A stretch of DNA of 64,000 nt from Thuidium tamariscinum (Eukaryota > Streptophyta > Bryopsida > Hypnales > Thuidiaceae), in assembly GCA_947034885.2 (NCBI GenBank), contig OX344753.2, positions 29,902,689-29,966,688 of the forward strand, written 5' to 3'. Position 1 is the first letter of the stretch. Every line of letters starts with the position of its first letter. The position numbers were made by a program, and so were the translations under genes. Below, piece after piece: positions 11,010 through 24,079 of the stretch. Below the pieces are notes generated by a model. It did not search any database and had not been told where the DNA came from. It saw only the letters and a program-made list of their open reading frames with translations.

Positions 11010-13862
11010 CCTGCATGCTTCCAAAAGGAATCTAATTTGTGAACAAGCAATTTGTCCCTTCCGATCACTTCAAAGTAAATTTTACACCGTACCTCCTGAA
11101 CTTTGCTGTCCTCACCAAGAATGCTTTCACCTACGGCAATATGGCAATTGACACAAATCCTGCCATTGTCAATTTTGTTTATAGCCCAGGCGCTTGGCAC
11201 GCACCAATTGGTGGGTTGGAGATGCAGACTACATATCAAAAATGTCGACGTCAAGAAATGTTAGCATGACTTGACCTCCCTCAACAATGTCGGCGCACAA
11301 GTACCATATTGGAATTGCTTAAACCTAGCTCCCAGACTTCTCCTACATGGTACATTGCAATGCAAGAGATTTGCTAGAAGCTTAAGATTTCACTCTCCCC
11401 TCATACAAGAACTTTTCCATGATTAAACCATGTTTACCCATAATCAAGAAAATGTTGCATCCTAAGCTTGAAATTGTGAAGGAAGGAAGATGAAAACTCA
11501 TCTACGCAAAGCAGGTGAGACATCCATAATTTATGCAATGTAGCCATCCGTCAAATTGTTTGCATTCAATTCGAGAAAGACAAGCGCACTCAGTCCTCAA
11601 TTGCAAAATTCTGGACAAATCTGAATTGTGAACTCCAAATTTGATGTGTACAATTCATCGTCGAAATCACAGAAGCTAAAATTTTCTCAAAAGAACCTGC
11701 ACTGTCAGAATACGCACCTTGCACCCTAAATCCTTCGCAATTCGGAGTTATTAAACCACTTAGCAGTGAATTTTCTCACTTAATTTGCAATTTTTGGCAA
11801 GGCAATAATTGGGACCCACACGCAAAAGCCGCACACCCCATCCTAAAAACTAATCCGCAGGAAAGCCAAACTGGCTACTAATTACAAAAAACAGTTGCAG
11901 AGCGGGCGAATCAAACCCTGCTGAAGAAAGCGCACGCATTGAATCCTCTGGCGAACTCAAGCCAAAATTAGAGAAGATGGCGAAAAACTCTGGTTGGAAC
12001 CCAGCATTTGGCGCTGGTGCATCCCGAGCCTCTCGCTTTAGGAGCGACATCACCTGCACCGAGGTGGCTGATGAGGCAGCCTAGCCGCCCTGGTCTGTAA
12101 GGGTCAGGCGAATTTTTATTTTTTTTTCAAATTTTTTTGCATGTATAATTCGCCAGCCCATAAATTGGGGGGGTTTTTGGCGAAAATTCGCCAATAAAAA
12201 AAACACTGGTCCCCGGGGGCTGTTGAGATTCGGGTGGCACGTGGCGGTCTGCTCAATGTCCCACTTGACATGATCCAAGGTGTGGATCCCAAAATATTAC
12301 GGAGTAGTGGGGAAAAATATCTGTGAATGTAATAGTGGAACTGAAGAGGATACTGCAAATGAGGCATTTTGTGGGTGAAAAGTGTTTGGGATGGGGTTTA
12401 CTACAAAATCTTGGAATGTATGAAGAGTGATGGGTAGTGTACTATTATTTTTAATTGGCAACTAAATGGTAGGTGGTAATTGAATTTTTTTTTTAAACTT
12501 AATGATAAGATAACAAAATTTTAGTCTAAAAGTTGCACTTTTAGAAGTTAAGTTTATCATCTATTGATCTTTGCTAGCTAAAAAATGATTGCTATTTGAA
12601 GGCAATGCACATGACTTTCTTTGACAAGGCCAAAAATTATTTAATTTTCAAGGTTGGTAGTTGCACTTCAATATTATTGTTTTTCTTGTAAATAGTGCAT
12701 TGACATATACATGATGAAAATACTTTTGTTTAGTGTACAAAATAGGATTTTTAAGGGAATCCGTGCTAGTTGATCGACATTTCATGTTAAGTAAATATCT
12801 ACCTTTGTTGTACATCAATAGTTATTGAAGTGTCTAGGGGTTGTACTTCATGTTTCAAACATCTACAATTTTCCATGATAAATCCCTTTTACTTTTTAGT
12901 CTCTTTAATACTCCTATTTAGTGTTGAAGACTTGCAATTATCAAGAAATTAATATACCAAATTGCACTAGTACAATTAACATGTGGTCCAATTCTAAGGA
13001 AATTAAGAAAATATTTTGATATGATGTACTTGTGTATGACAAGTTGAAATTTATCATATAAATTCCATCAACGGGAAGTATTTTTGAATAAACCATAATT
13101 AGGATTTTAAGATACCTCTAATAGGTAGTTTTTGCTCATAACCTTTGCATCTTTTGTCTTTTGGGCTTGAAAATTTGGAATGAAGGTACACGCAAAAGTT
13201 TTAGATGTTAAGTAGTTTCTTAAATTTTCTTTAAATTAATTCACTATTTTAACCTGCCTTTGATCAAGTGCTTTTAGGGAGGATAATCCTATTTTTGATC
13301 CAAAAATCTAAATTTGAAGCCACAAATTGGACAAGTTGGAAGTCTATTAATATTACAAGGATTGATGATGAGTTTTTATGAAAATAGCAACATGTTTGTT
13401 GCGGATATGGGATCGAAGTGACCTTCCTAAGGGCAAAGGCTACAAAGAGGGAAAAAATTTCCTAGAGGATTTTTTATTGCAATGTGAGCACAATCTTGTC
13501 TAGAAATATGGATTTAAAATAAATAAATTTTTGAATTTTTTGAATTATTAAAAATGAAAAAATCCATAGCCCCCTTTTCTGGGTTTTTTTGCTACAAGTG
13601 GCCTCTATAGTACTTTGTAGGAGTCTATAGGACTGCATAGGACTAAATTGACAATCGAGATCTGCAAGCACTCTACTGACATGTCGTACTAGTAGTATTG
13701 GGTCGTACTACTAGTCTTGCAATAACTGTATAATAGATCATTTTTCTCTATTCATCCAATAATTTGTTTTGTTTGAATTTTTCACTAATAATTTATACCA
13801 TATAATGCCTTCAACTATTTTTGAGAGAGCAAACCAAAGGCAAATAGTTAGATGGTGTAGTG
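11010..13862. other. Intergenic DNA without a recognised gene
   Basis: The GC-richer part (to about 12,300) has short open frames on both strands with no recognisable product. It holds the perfect palindrome TGGCGAAAATTCGCCA at about 12178-12193 and a GC patch at about 12210-12270 that weakly resembles the complement of part of family D ('cacgtggcggtc'). From about 12,400 on the sequence is AT-rich and featureless. Confidence 0.4.
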
Positions 13863-14592
13863 GGGTCATTGCAAGAAACACCTGTACTATTTTGTCACAC
13901 GTTGCATGATGATCAGTTTTTTGGCCATAACTTTTGTGTTTTAGCTCCAAATGACTCAAGATTTATAGGGAAGGTACTCATAACTACTATACACCTTCTT
14001 TGATTTTTTCATAATTTTCAAAAATAGTTTACTATCCAAAAATAGACCCCAATTAGATTTCACACTTGGTAGTTTAGGGTTTTTTAGTACCTAAGCTATA
14101 CCTTTTTTAATGATTTTGAGATGAAATTTGGATGAGATGGTCTTCTATTATATTTCTAGCTCTCCAGGGAAGGATTTTAAAAAAAATTAATTTTGTGAGG
14201 TGTGGAGATCTACAAAATGAACTCCCTTCTGTTTGTATTTTGAAACATATAAAATATTATTTTGGTGGTTTTTTTTGTGAATGACCATCTTCATAAAGTT
14301 GTTGCAAATTGTCACTTTTTATTTTTTGAAAATACTTATTTTTACTATTTTCCCCTAATTTTTGAATAAAAGTACCTATTTTCTTGAGATTTGGCACTTT
14401 TCAAGTTCTCCTACTTAGAGAATTTTTCTATCAATTTCCTTCAGTAAAAACCTTCATTTTAGAGGTATATACATTATTCCTATTTTTTAAATTTAAAAAA
14501 TAATAATTTTCTAATTTTATAGTACTCCTGAAAAATTCATGAGTACTGTTGCAAAACGCAACAAATAGGACAGGTGTTTCTTGCAATGATCC
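13863..14592 (+). mobile_element. Family A TIR element, young copy, 730 bp
   Basis: The left end reads GGGTCATTGCAAGAAACACC and the right end GGTGTTTCTTGCAATGATCC, a TIR of at least 20 bp with one mismatch. Flanks agtg (13859-13862) and aatg (14593-14596) fit a 4-bp target duplication with one change. The interior is very close to 60293-61028 in the same orientation, about 95% over the stretches compared by eye. It encodes no protein. Confidence 0.85.
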
Positions 14593-14708
14593 AATGTCCC
14601 TTTCATGAATGTTGTATTGTTGATTCCAAAACAAGTTTTCAAGATTTTGTAATTCTTTTGGGATAAAATAATTGGATAGATAAATACAAAATACTTGGTA
14701 TCAATAGA

Positions 14709-14980
14709 CATTAAATGAAATTTCAAGCCTCCAAAAGGGCGTTTCAAGTTTGTTCTTGAAATAGTCTCCAAAACAGTCAATTGTTGTCAGGCTAGCATTT
14801 ATCAAAAAAATTAAAAATTAAAAAAAAGAAGGGGGGCTTGAAATGCAAAAATAAGTCCAAAAAAATAAATAATGACGTGGCACAGTTACGACTAGGTTAG
14901 ATTCCAATGTTTCTATAATTTTTGCATTTTGAGACTGCAGGAATTTGTAGGCTCTTAGAGGCCTCAAATCTCTTCTAATG
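14709..14980. mobile_element. Family C MITE, copy 2
   Basis: Ends are CATTAAATGAAATTTCAAGC and GCCTCAAATCTCTTCTAATG, diverged versions of the family C TIR. It retains the internal marks shared with other copies: a 'tcaagt...gaaatagt/ggt' block after the left end and an A/T-rich 'tgaaatgcaaaaataagtcc' block before the right half. Confidence 0.7.
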
Positions 14981-16772
14981 CAATTAGTTTTGTTTAAGTC
15001 TAATAAGGTAGAAAGTCCATAAACTAGCTAGGTTTTCAAAGTGTCTACTATCTAGGAGTGAGTGATTGACATGTTTTTTGAAATATCTATTACTATCACT
15101 ACCATTAATGATCAAGGTAGGCTTTAAATGTTAGTTTATAGACCTATGTTGGATAGAGAGTTTGGATCTTATATGAACTTCTAATAAATATGACAAGGTT
15201 TAATTACTTAACTTATGTGGGAATATGGTTCTAATAGAGGCAAATATGACAAAGTCTAATACCTTATTTAGAAATATAATCCCCATTGTAGCAATGCAAC
15301 TAATGTAGAGTGACAATGAATCTCTACCTTGATTAGCATGTATTCAAGTCTTCATGCCAAATTGGCTTCAAAAGCAATAAATAATTTAAAGCCCCCTCAA
15401 AATTAGCCACAAGGTCAAATGAAGTGTCCAACCCAACCCAAGTTAGAATTCTCTAAGAAAATCATGTAAAAATATTTCTATCTAAAACTTTGGGGATATT
15501 TGGTGATATATTTGCCTTTTTGAAATGGATGAAATTGCAATCGGTAAATTGTTGCAAAATATTGGCATGGATATTTTCTTAAATGAATGTACTATATACT
15601 TATAGATGAATGATTGAATTATCACCTATGACTATAAAGATAAATAGGTGCATCACTTTTAATGAAGACTACATCTTGCAATCTTCACTAGAAAAATTGA
15701 AATAGAGAACCTAGGCCCAATTGTGAGTAGAACAAATTCAAGGGCTCCACCTTGGGGGTTTACTTGAATTTGGGCAAGGAGCTTTCCAAGGGCCGGGGGG
15801 AATTCTTTTTTTTCCTTAATTTGAAAGGTGCCAACACTTCCCTTCCTAGCTTCCTAGTTTTGAGGCCCCTTTTCTTTGACTGTTTCTACAGGGGGTAGGA
15901 ACCAATGTAAAAACATGCATCCCATTCTCTACTGGGGGCTAATTTTGTATACTCCAGTATGACAAGTCTGATCCGTGGAAGTTGGAGACTTTCCAAATAT
16001 GGATTCGTTATTATTTTCCTTTTCTTTTTTAAACAAATGAAGCGCAATGGATTCAAGCTTTGGTTCCAGCAGTGGGAGCATCCCAGGGAAAACCACATGT
16101 TCCCCGTAACTGTACTGTGCTGCCCATGAGTGTCTGCTGTTCATGCACCCAAGTCCAAATCGTCCTGGAACTTGGTGAAGAGGCATCTCCGCACCTTCCA
16201 ACAAGGCGTCTCATGTCCCCAAGAACATGTGTGCAATTTGGCATCATGCCAGTGTCCCCGGGTGGTCCACAATCCCAAGGAATCCTTTGGAAACATGGTC
16301 CACCTGGGAATGGCGTCTTCACTCATCTGACTTTGTGCACTTGTGCCATTTGCATCGTTTGGTAGCCACTAGAGACAAAATCAAAATACTTGCTCCACCT
16401 GCACCCTTTGGAAAAAAAATATATACATATATGTATACAATCACCAGAGTCCAGACACTCCGTCAATGGAAGGACCTCACCCCCAACTGGGAAATGGGGG
16501 ACAACTTCAGTTAGGAATAGGAACTGGCCCCATGTCTTTTTCTCCGTCCTCCCATGGAAGCTTATCTAAGCTTAGTCACCTGGGTCAGATCTGCGTGACC
16601 AGCTGCTGCCATTGGTTATGGGCCAAAGCCAATTTCATCAGTTTTGGACTTTCAGTCCGGTGGGGGAGGTTGGCAGTCCCTTCACTCCCTTGGCTTCCCA
16701 TGGCTGGATTGGATAGTACCAAGCTCCCAGCTGACTCAGTCAGTGCAGGAAAGAAAGACTGACACTCACTGG
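14981..16772. other. Intergenic DNA; GC-richer block at about 15,720-16,770 without an identifiable gene
   Basis: The first 700 bp are ordinary AT-rich DNA. From about 15,720 the composition becomes GC-richer and several overlapping open frames of 60-100 codons occur on both strands (for example 16060-16365 plus, 16053-16322 minus). None shows a motif I recognise, and frames on opposite strands are equally open, which argues for composition rather than coding. Confidence 0.4.
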
Positions 16773-17772
16773 ACTGTACAGTCGGGTACCATAAACTTAC
16801 GAATTTTTGCGTTCACAGTGAAAAAAAAGTTCACTGCTGCCCACTTTGACGCCCTCCTGAGGGCTGAAAAATTAATATTTTTCCACAAATTTCTTTTTAC
16901 AATATCCTCTCTATGCTAATAACATATGTGCCAAATTTCAAGTCCAAATGATTTATACAAAAAAAGATATTCAAACATGTGTCAACATGTGTAGTTCAAA
17001 AAAAAATTTCACTACTACCAACTTTGACACCCTCCCAAAAATCGAAAAAAAAAGTTTTGGCCATGAAATTTTTGGTGTTCAATCACCTTAGTGTTACTAA
17101 CTAATGTTTCAAATTTCAAGTTCAAGAGAATTTCCCACAAAGAGTAGTTCAAATTCTACCAACTAACAAGTGTAGCCATGAGAAACAATTTCACGATGGC
17201 CCAACTTTGACACCCTCCCAAGGACAAAAAAATTGTTTATTTACCATGAAATTTTTGGCATGAGATCACCTCTATGTTGATAATGTGTGTGTCAAATTTC
17301 AAGGTCAAAAGATTTACTTAAAAAAAGATATATTCAAAATCTACCAACATGTGTTGTTATGGGAAACAAATCCATAACTACATATGTTGGTAGAAGTTGA
17401 ACTACTCTTTGTGAGAAAAAAATTTTGAACTTGAAATTTGACACATTAGTTAGTAACACTAAGGTGATCTTACACCAAAAATTTCAAGGCCAAAACTTTT
17501 TTTTTCAATTTTTGGGAGGGTGTCAAAGTTGGCAGTAGTGAAATTTCTTTTTGAACTACACATGTTGGTACATGTTTGAATATCTTTTTTTGTATAAATC
17601 ATTTGGACTTGAAATTTGGCACATATGTTATTAGTATAAAGAGGATCTTATAAAAAATTTCATGGAAAAATATTAATTTTTCAGCTCTCAGGAGGGCGTC
17701 AAAGTGGGCAGTAGTGAACTTTTTTTCACTGTGAATGCAAAAATTCGTAAGTTTATGGTACTCGACTGTACA
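16773..17772. mobile_element. Foldback element 1: inverted arms made of tandem repeats of about 175 bp
   Basis: The left arm starts at gactgtaca / ggtaccataaacttacg and is matched inverted by cgtaagtttatggtac / tgtaca at the right end. The centre is at about 17366, where 'ctaccaacatgtgttgttatggg' is followed by its near complement. Within the arms a unit containing 'actttgacaccctccc' recurs (about 16846, 17022, 17207 on plus; inverted at about 17520 and 17697). The left arm has one unit more than the right. Confidence 0.8.
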
Positions 17773-19154
17773 ATGGGGTACCAATCAAAATGTCGTTTCT
17801 GAATTTGCAGTGAGAAAAATTTCAATACTGCCAACTTTGAAAGCCTCCCGAGAGCTCAAAAATTGGTATTTTACCACAAAATTTTTACCACAAAATCATC
17901 TATAAGTTAATTATATGTATGCCAAATTTCAAGGCCAAAAGATTCACCAAAAAAAAGTTACTCAAAATCTACCAACATGGGTAGTGGTTAGAAACATTTC
18001 ACTACTTTCAACTTTGACACCTTCTTAAGGATTGAGTTTTTTTTCTTTTTCCATGAAATTTTTGTCATGAGACAATCTCTATGTTTTTAATATGTATAAA
18101 AAATTTCAAGGGAGAAGAAATTTTTTTTAAGAAGATATATGAAATCTCCCAACAAGTGTAGTTTTGAGAAAATTTTCACAATTGCCAACTTTGACACCCT
18201 CCCAAGGGTTGATTTCTTACCATGAATTTTTTTTGATGAAGTCATCTCTATGTTGATAATATGTTCTCCAAATTTCAAATTCAAATGAATTACCAAAGAA
18301 AAGATATACAAAATCTCCCAACATGTGTAGTTGTGAGAAAATTTTCACTATTGCCGACTTTGACACCCTCCCAAGGGTTGAAAATTTGTCTATTTAACAT
18401 GAATTTTTTTGAATAAGATCAAATTTATGTTGATAATATATGTTCCAAATTTCAAGTTCAAAACACTTATCCAAAAAAAGTTATTCAAAATCTCTCAACA
18501 TGTGTAGTTGTGAGGTTGAGTTTCTACATTCCTGTCAAACTTTACTCCACAAAATAACACTACTAAGGGCTCCTAAACTCCTCCTCACAACTACACATGT
18601 TGGGAGATTTTGTATATCTTTTCTTTGGTAATTCATTTGAACTTGAAATTTGTATCACATATTATCAACATAGAGATGACTTCATCAAAAAAAATTCATG
18701 GTAAGAAATTAGCCCTTGGGAGGGTGTCAAAGTTGGCAATTGTGAAAATTTTCTCAAAACTACACCTGTTGGGAGATTTCATATATCTTCTTAAAAAAAA
18801 TTCATTTCACCTTGAAATTTTTTATACATATTAAAAACATAGATATTGTCTCATGACAAAAATTTCATGGAAAAAGAAAAAAAACTCAATCCTTAGGAAG
18901 GTGTCAAAGTTGAAAGTAGTGAAATGTTTCTCACTACTTCTCATGTTGGTAGATTTTGAATAACTTTTTTTTGGTGAATCTTTTGGCCTTGAAATTTGGC
19001 ATACATATAATTAACTTATAGATGATTTTGTGGTAAAAATTTTGTGGTAAATACCAATTTTTGAGCTCTCGGGAGGCTTTCAAAGTTGGCAGTATTGAAA
19101 TTTTTCTCACTGCTAATTCAAACACGACATTTTGATTAATACCCCATTGTACAG
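17766..19154. mobile_element. Foldback element 2, abutting foldback 1
   Basis: Outer ends are ctgtacaatggggta (17766 on) and its complement taccccattgtacag ending at 19154. The left arm carries plus-strand 'aactttga(c/a)a(c/g)cct' units at about 17832, 18009, 18187 and 18357; the right arm carries inverted units at about 18725, 18900 and 19078. The loop (about 18517-18581) lies between 'tcaacatgtgtagttgtgagg' and its complement. The two foldbacks share the end motif ctgtaca at 17766-17772. Confidence 0.8.
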
Positions 19155-19400
19155 TGGCATACAGTTCATTTACAAATTTTTCAATCAATTTCCACTCCAA
19201 AGTTCAACAACTTGAGGAAGCTCTAACTTATTGTAGGGTAGCCAACCATTTGAGCAATTTCAAGGCAGATTTTGCACAATATGAGGTGGTGGGAATTTTT
19301 CCCATGTAGGAAGATAAGAAATATAGGGATAGTAAAATTTCCAAAATTTTATTTCTAAAACTGAATTTACAGTGAATTTTGGGAAGCAAAAAGTACTCCA

Positions 19401-20479
19401 AGGTGAATGCACGAAACACCTGTACTATTTGTTGCGTTTTTTTGGGTTGATCACTTTAAGATGGCTCTAACTTTTGAATAAAAAACTAAGTGCCCAAAAT
19501 TAAAAAAATCTTCCTAGATATCTTGACTCACATTATTATCCTTATTTTTTACAAATTTTAAAAAATCATTTGATATTTAAAATTCAATTTTGTTAATATG
19601 TCACACTTTGACATTGTGGGGTTTTTAGTACTATTTAGAACCCAAAAAACCGAATTTTGAGCTGAATATTTGAGTGGATATTCTATTAGTAGACTTATAG
19701 CTTATCTTCGAAGGAATTTTAAAAATAGTCATTTTTTTGATGTGTAGAAGTCCACAAAGGGACCTTCTTTCTACTTGCTTTTTGAAACATATAAAACATT
19801 CTTTTGGTGATTTTCTTGATCAAGCCTTATCACCAAAAAGTCTTCTCAAATGGCCAATTTTTAGATTTCATTAAATTTGTTTTTTCTATTTTTTACAAAT
19901 AAAAATGTTGAAGTTGTATTTTTCTTCACTAGAATTTTGGACATAGAACACATAGAATTCCGGTGAAGAAAATATATACTTCAATGTTTTAATTAATTTA
20001 AAAAAAATTAAAAAAAAATAAATTGGTCATTTGAGAAGACTTTTTGGTGATAAGGCTTGACCAAGAAAATCACCAAAAAAATGTTTTACATGTTTCAAAA
20101 AGCAAGCAGAAAAAAGGTCTCTTTGTAGACTTCTACACCACATGAAAATGACTATTTTTGAAATTACTTTTGAGATAAGCTATAATTCTACTAAGAAAAC
20201 ATCCTCTCAAAATTTCAGCTCAAAATTCATTTTTTTGGGTTCTAAATAGTACTAAAAACCCCTAAATTGGAATGTGTGACAAAAAATTGGGGGCTATTTA
20301 AAAATAGTAAAATATTTTTAAAAAATCCTCAAAAATTTTGAATGATGTATAATAGTTATGAGTACCCATATTAAAAAATTTGAATCATTTGGAGCTAAAA
20401 AACAAAATTTATGGCTAAAAAACTAGTCACCACAAAACATGATGCAACACAGCAGTACAAGTGTTTCTTGCAATTACCC
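19401..20479. mobile_element. Family A relative with near full-length inverted arms, 1079 bp
   Basis: Ends are degenerate family A termini: 'ggtgaatgcacgaaacacc' at the left and 'gtgtttcttgcaattaccc' at the right. They are flanked by a perfect 4-bp duplication, TCCA, at 19397-19400 and 20480-20483. Unlike the 730-bp copies, each half is the inverted copy of the other: 'aagtcttctcaaatggcc' at about 19840 pairs with its complement at about 20025, down to a loop near 19930-19960. It has no protein. Confidence 0.8.
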
Positions 20480-20483
20480 TCCA

Positions 20484-21655
20484 GACCAATGGCCAATGTC
20501 TAGAGTCTCCTAATTTTGATAATGCTATAACTACTTTCCGTGCACTTCTTCTGCTCACTAATTTGGACATGTGTCATTACCTTATTAGTCTTGGCCTCAA
20601 AAAGGACCAAAATACACAATTCAAGGTGTGTTTGGAAATATGTTGTGGACTTGATTGGAAATACGACCCCTTCCAAGTTGGCTACTGAGCGTGGTCGACA
20701 TTTGGTGCCTCAACCTTAGGCTAAAAAATAAACCACTTTTGAAACCGCAAATTGTATTGCAATTGTAATGAAGTGTTCTTCAACTTTATAACAAGTGAAA
20801 AATGGATTAGTGAAAATCATACAACAATTTGGATTTCTTTTATATACCATTTACTATTTCGTAGAAAACTTTTAGAAAAGAGTCAAAGACTTTTTGCAAT
20901 GGGGTGAAGAATAAGTAAGAAATCTAGCAATATGGAATGTGAGTGTCTCTACTACAACTACAAACATTCATTTTGAACATGCCCAATTGAATGCAAGGAA
21001 TAATTTTGGCAAAAGGTGGTACCTCTAGGTAGTAGATAGTGTACAAAATTAATTGTTGTATGATTTTGAATTTTACATTTAAATATTTATTATGATGATA
21101 AAGTACTTTTTTATACAATTCCAATGTAATTTGTAGTTTCAAAATTGGTTCATTTTTAGAATGCTGAAGCTTCATAAAGTTTTTAATTAATAAGTGAAAG
21201 TTGCTAGGATGCCAAAATAAGAAAAGAAAAGAAACGAGAAAAAAATTTAGTTTATTTTTTCTTGGAAGTAAGGTAGAGGTACCCATAGTTGATAACTTAT
21301 TAAAGCGATTTTTAGGGAGATTGTGAGTAGTATAAGGCAAGTGAAATTTTTACCAAGTAGGAAGATAGGAAATATAGGGATTGCAAATTTTTCAAAATTT
21401 TATCCTCAAAATTGAAATTAGTCCAAACTATGATTTTTGTAAGCCAAAAAATTGTTTGGACTAGTAGCCAATGTTTAGACTTTTCCAATTCCAATCATAG
21501 ACTAAGCACTTTCCCGCTCACTACTTCCTACTTTCTAGTTCAATATTTTGGGACATGTGTCATGATTTTATTGAGCCCAACCTTGAAATAAAGTAAAAAA
21601 CACATTCCAAAATTTGGTTGGAAATAGCCACACTCTAAAGGTTGGGTATGCATCC
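20484..21655. other. AT-rich intergenic DNA, nothing recognised
   Basis: A minus-strand open frame of 138 codons (21340-20924) is Lys/Leu/Phe-rich and resembles nothing known; its sequence is typical AT-rich filler. The passages 'gtaggaagataagaaatatagggatag' (19307) and the like at about 21357 are similar, showing that an old repeat is present, but no ends could be placed. Confidence 0.4.
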
Positions 21656-21943
21656 CACTAGATGAAATTTGAGGCTTCAGAAGGGCTATAGGTTTCCAAA
21701 TTGCGGCAACATAGAAATTGCTGCAGGAATGCGTAAATTGCTATGGGAACCCCAAATCACAAGAATCCGACGTGATTGAGACTATGCCATGTCATTGATT
21801 TTTTTTTTAAATTTGGACTTTTTTTACATTTTAGAACCCTAATTTTTTTTGGTAATTGATGGCCTGATAGTGGCGAGCAATTTGGGAATTATTTTGGAAC
21901 AAACCCAAAACGGCCCTCCCAAGGCCTCAAATTTCATCTAATG
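21656..21943. mobile_element. Family C MITE, copy 3
   Basis: Ends are CACTAGATGAAATTTGAGGC and GCCTCAAATTTCATCTAATG, an almost perfect TIR of at least 20 bp. The next inner block (ttcagaagggc / ggccctcccaag) is also partly inverted. It is 288 bp long and non-coding. The starting CACTA here is coincidental, since other copies start CATTA. Confidence 0.8.
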
Positions 21944-23149
21944 CTAGTTAAAACATTTCCACAATTTAATTTAGAATCTGACTCAGGATGAGGCCCTTTG
22001 CAAGTCTCTCCAACTCTAAATGGGTTGTATGATAGTGATTTGCTCCACCGCAGAATAGTGGAAGTGGCCCTCTAAAAGGGACAAACACTTTTGCAAAGGA
22101 TTCCTATTTATTTTTCTTTTAATTTGAACCCAATAAGATTGGTTTTTTTATTTTTTGAGGTCTCACTCTCCTTGCTCGAGGACACTAGTAGAAAATGACG
22201 TCCAAATCAACAGAAATATGTTGATTTTTTGTTGATTTGGGTACTACAATGTCCAATTTCACATTTTTTTGTTAATGATGACACTTTTTTCTGTTGATTT
22301 GGGTAGTAAGTGACAAAATCAACAGATTTTTGTTGAACATTTTTTGAACCTTCAAGAATCTTTTGGAATCTTTTGGAATCTCTTAGAATCTCTTGAAATC
22401 TTCATTATACAATGTAGTTTTTTCTTTTTTAAAGTATTGACAATTTGGTGTTCATTACAGTCAGTACACTTTGGAGGTCATTTGCGCATAATAAATGAAC
22501 ATTCATCAAAAAACTTTAAACTAAAAACAGTTGAATAATTAAATCAACTTTCATCTCAATAATTTTTTTGAGATTTTAAATCTCCAATCAAAAGTTATAG
22601 ACAAAATTCAGAGAAGTGCTGGAAATTGTTTTTTTTATAAATTCAGAAGACTTCGGAGGCCGTTTTGGTATAGTAAATGGATTTTTTGGAAAAACCTTTA
22701 AATTAAAAGAAGTTGTAAATTCAAAAAAAAATTCATCTCCAATCATTTGTTTAGGGTTTAGATCCTCTAATCAAAAGTTGTGGACAAAAATCTCAAAAAT
22801 CTCAAAAATCTCAAAAGTAATGTTTTCCCAACCTTCCTTTGAACTTTGTCCACAACTTTTGAGTAAAAACTCAAAATCTCAAATGGGATCTTGGTGATGA
22901 AAGTTTGTTTTGAATAAATGACTGTTTTTTTGTTCAAAATGTTTTCAAATAAATTCTTCTACTATATATGCTAAAACAACCTCTAGTTTGCTACATTTAC
23001 AAAGAAATAATTTCCAAAACCTATCTCCATTCTGTTCATAACTTTTGATTGGAGGATTAATAACATCTTCAAGGGATTGTTATTATTTGAAGTTCAAAGT
23101 TCGTTCAAATTTAGCTATAAAATTTTGAAATGTCAATTCCAATCATCAT

Positions 23150-23872
23150 TAACCCTTTAACGCGCTGGCATACAAAAAATGAATGCGTTTTGACCAAGCT
23201 CGATTACAACTTTTAAAATGACTATTTTTGGAATTCAATTTCAACTAGGAAAGTAAAGCTTGACAAGTTTTGTTCCTGTTTCATTTTAAAGGTTTTAGAA
23301 ATGTCATAAATTGAAAAATTTATTGAAATTGAAATCCAAATAACACAAAATGGTGTGCTTTTCATTCATATTTTTTTTAAATATTCTTATATATATTGTA
23401 ATTGATATAATTTTGTTTCTACCTTTACTTTTGAAAAATCAAAGTAATTTTGTTTTTCCTTCAAAATTATTGAATAAATACAAAATAAATAGAAAATTTA
23501 TTTTTTTATTAGCTTGAAATATATGAAATTTGTACATCAATGAAATAAAAGGATTAATTTGGTTTAATAGTCCAATTTGGCTTTAAGGTATTTGATGTCG
23601 CTATTTGGGGTGTAAGAAATTAAAAAACCAATTGAACATTTTAAATTATTTTTGAGACTTCCAAGTTTCCCAAAAATTAATGAAAGTCACATATCATACA
23701 TTAATTTTTTAATCATATGATCAAAAGTTTTAAGAGTTAGTGTGCCATAAAGCTACTCTTCCAGCACATGTCTTGTCAAATTTGAAAGCAAAAAAATTGA
23801 AATTTTGTCCACATTGAGCTATCCAAAATATCATTATTTCCAAAAATTGCCATTTGGTCAATTTGAGGTTAA
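23150..23872 (+). mobile_element. Family B TIR element, diverged copy nested in the CACTA element
   Basis: Starts TTAACCCTTTAACG and ends 'ggtcaatttgaggttaa'. The last 150 bp parallel the right ends of copies at 52239 and 62687: 'agctactcttccagcacatg' against 'agatactccttgggcacatg', then 'ccaaaaattgccatttggtc' against 'ccaaaaaatgtagtttggtc'. The interior is too diverged to align throughout by eye. Confidence 0.5.
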
Positions 23873-24079
23873 TTTAGTGGTTATGTTCTATCTTTCAAAG
23901 AATTGATTTAAAAAATTGTATGGCAATTTGAAAACTTCCAAGTTTTTATTATATGTTAAAGAAATATGTTGAAAATTTATACTTAAAACTTCAAAAGCAT
24001 ATTTCATATTCATGTTTGAAAGGAAAGTATATATAAATTTTTTTTTAATAACTTCATTCACAAATCGGTGTTTTCAAAA

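Noticed and set aside
16053..16365. Gene in the GC-richer block at 16 kb
   Set aside because: Frames of about 90-100 codons are open on both strands at once, and none shows a motif or splice signals.
16773..19154. CRISPR-like or satellite array
   Set aside because: The units of about 175 bp occur in inverted arms with end sequences, which is foldback transposon architecture, not spaced short repeats.
20924..21340. 138-codon minus-strand open frame
   Set aside because: No recognisable domain, AT-driven composition, no splice partners; chance in AT-rich DNA.
21656..21943. Possible second CACTA element because it starts CACTAG
   Set aside because: Its ends and length match the family C MITEs, whose other copies start CATTA, and its right end lacks the CACTA-type terminus.
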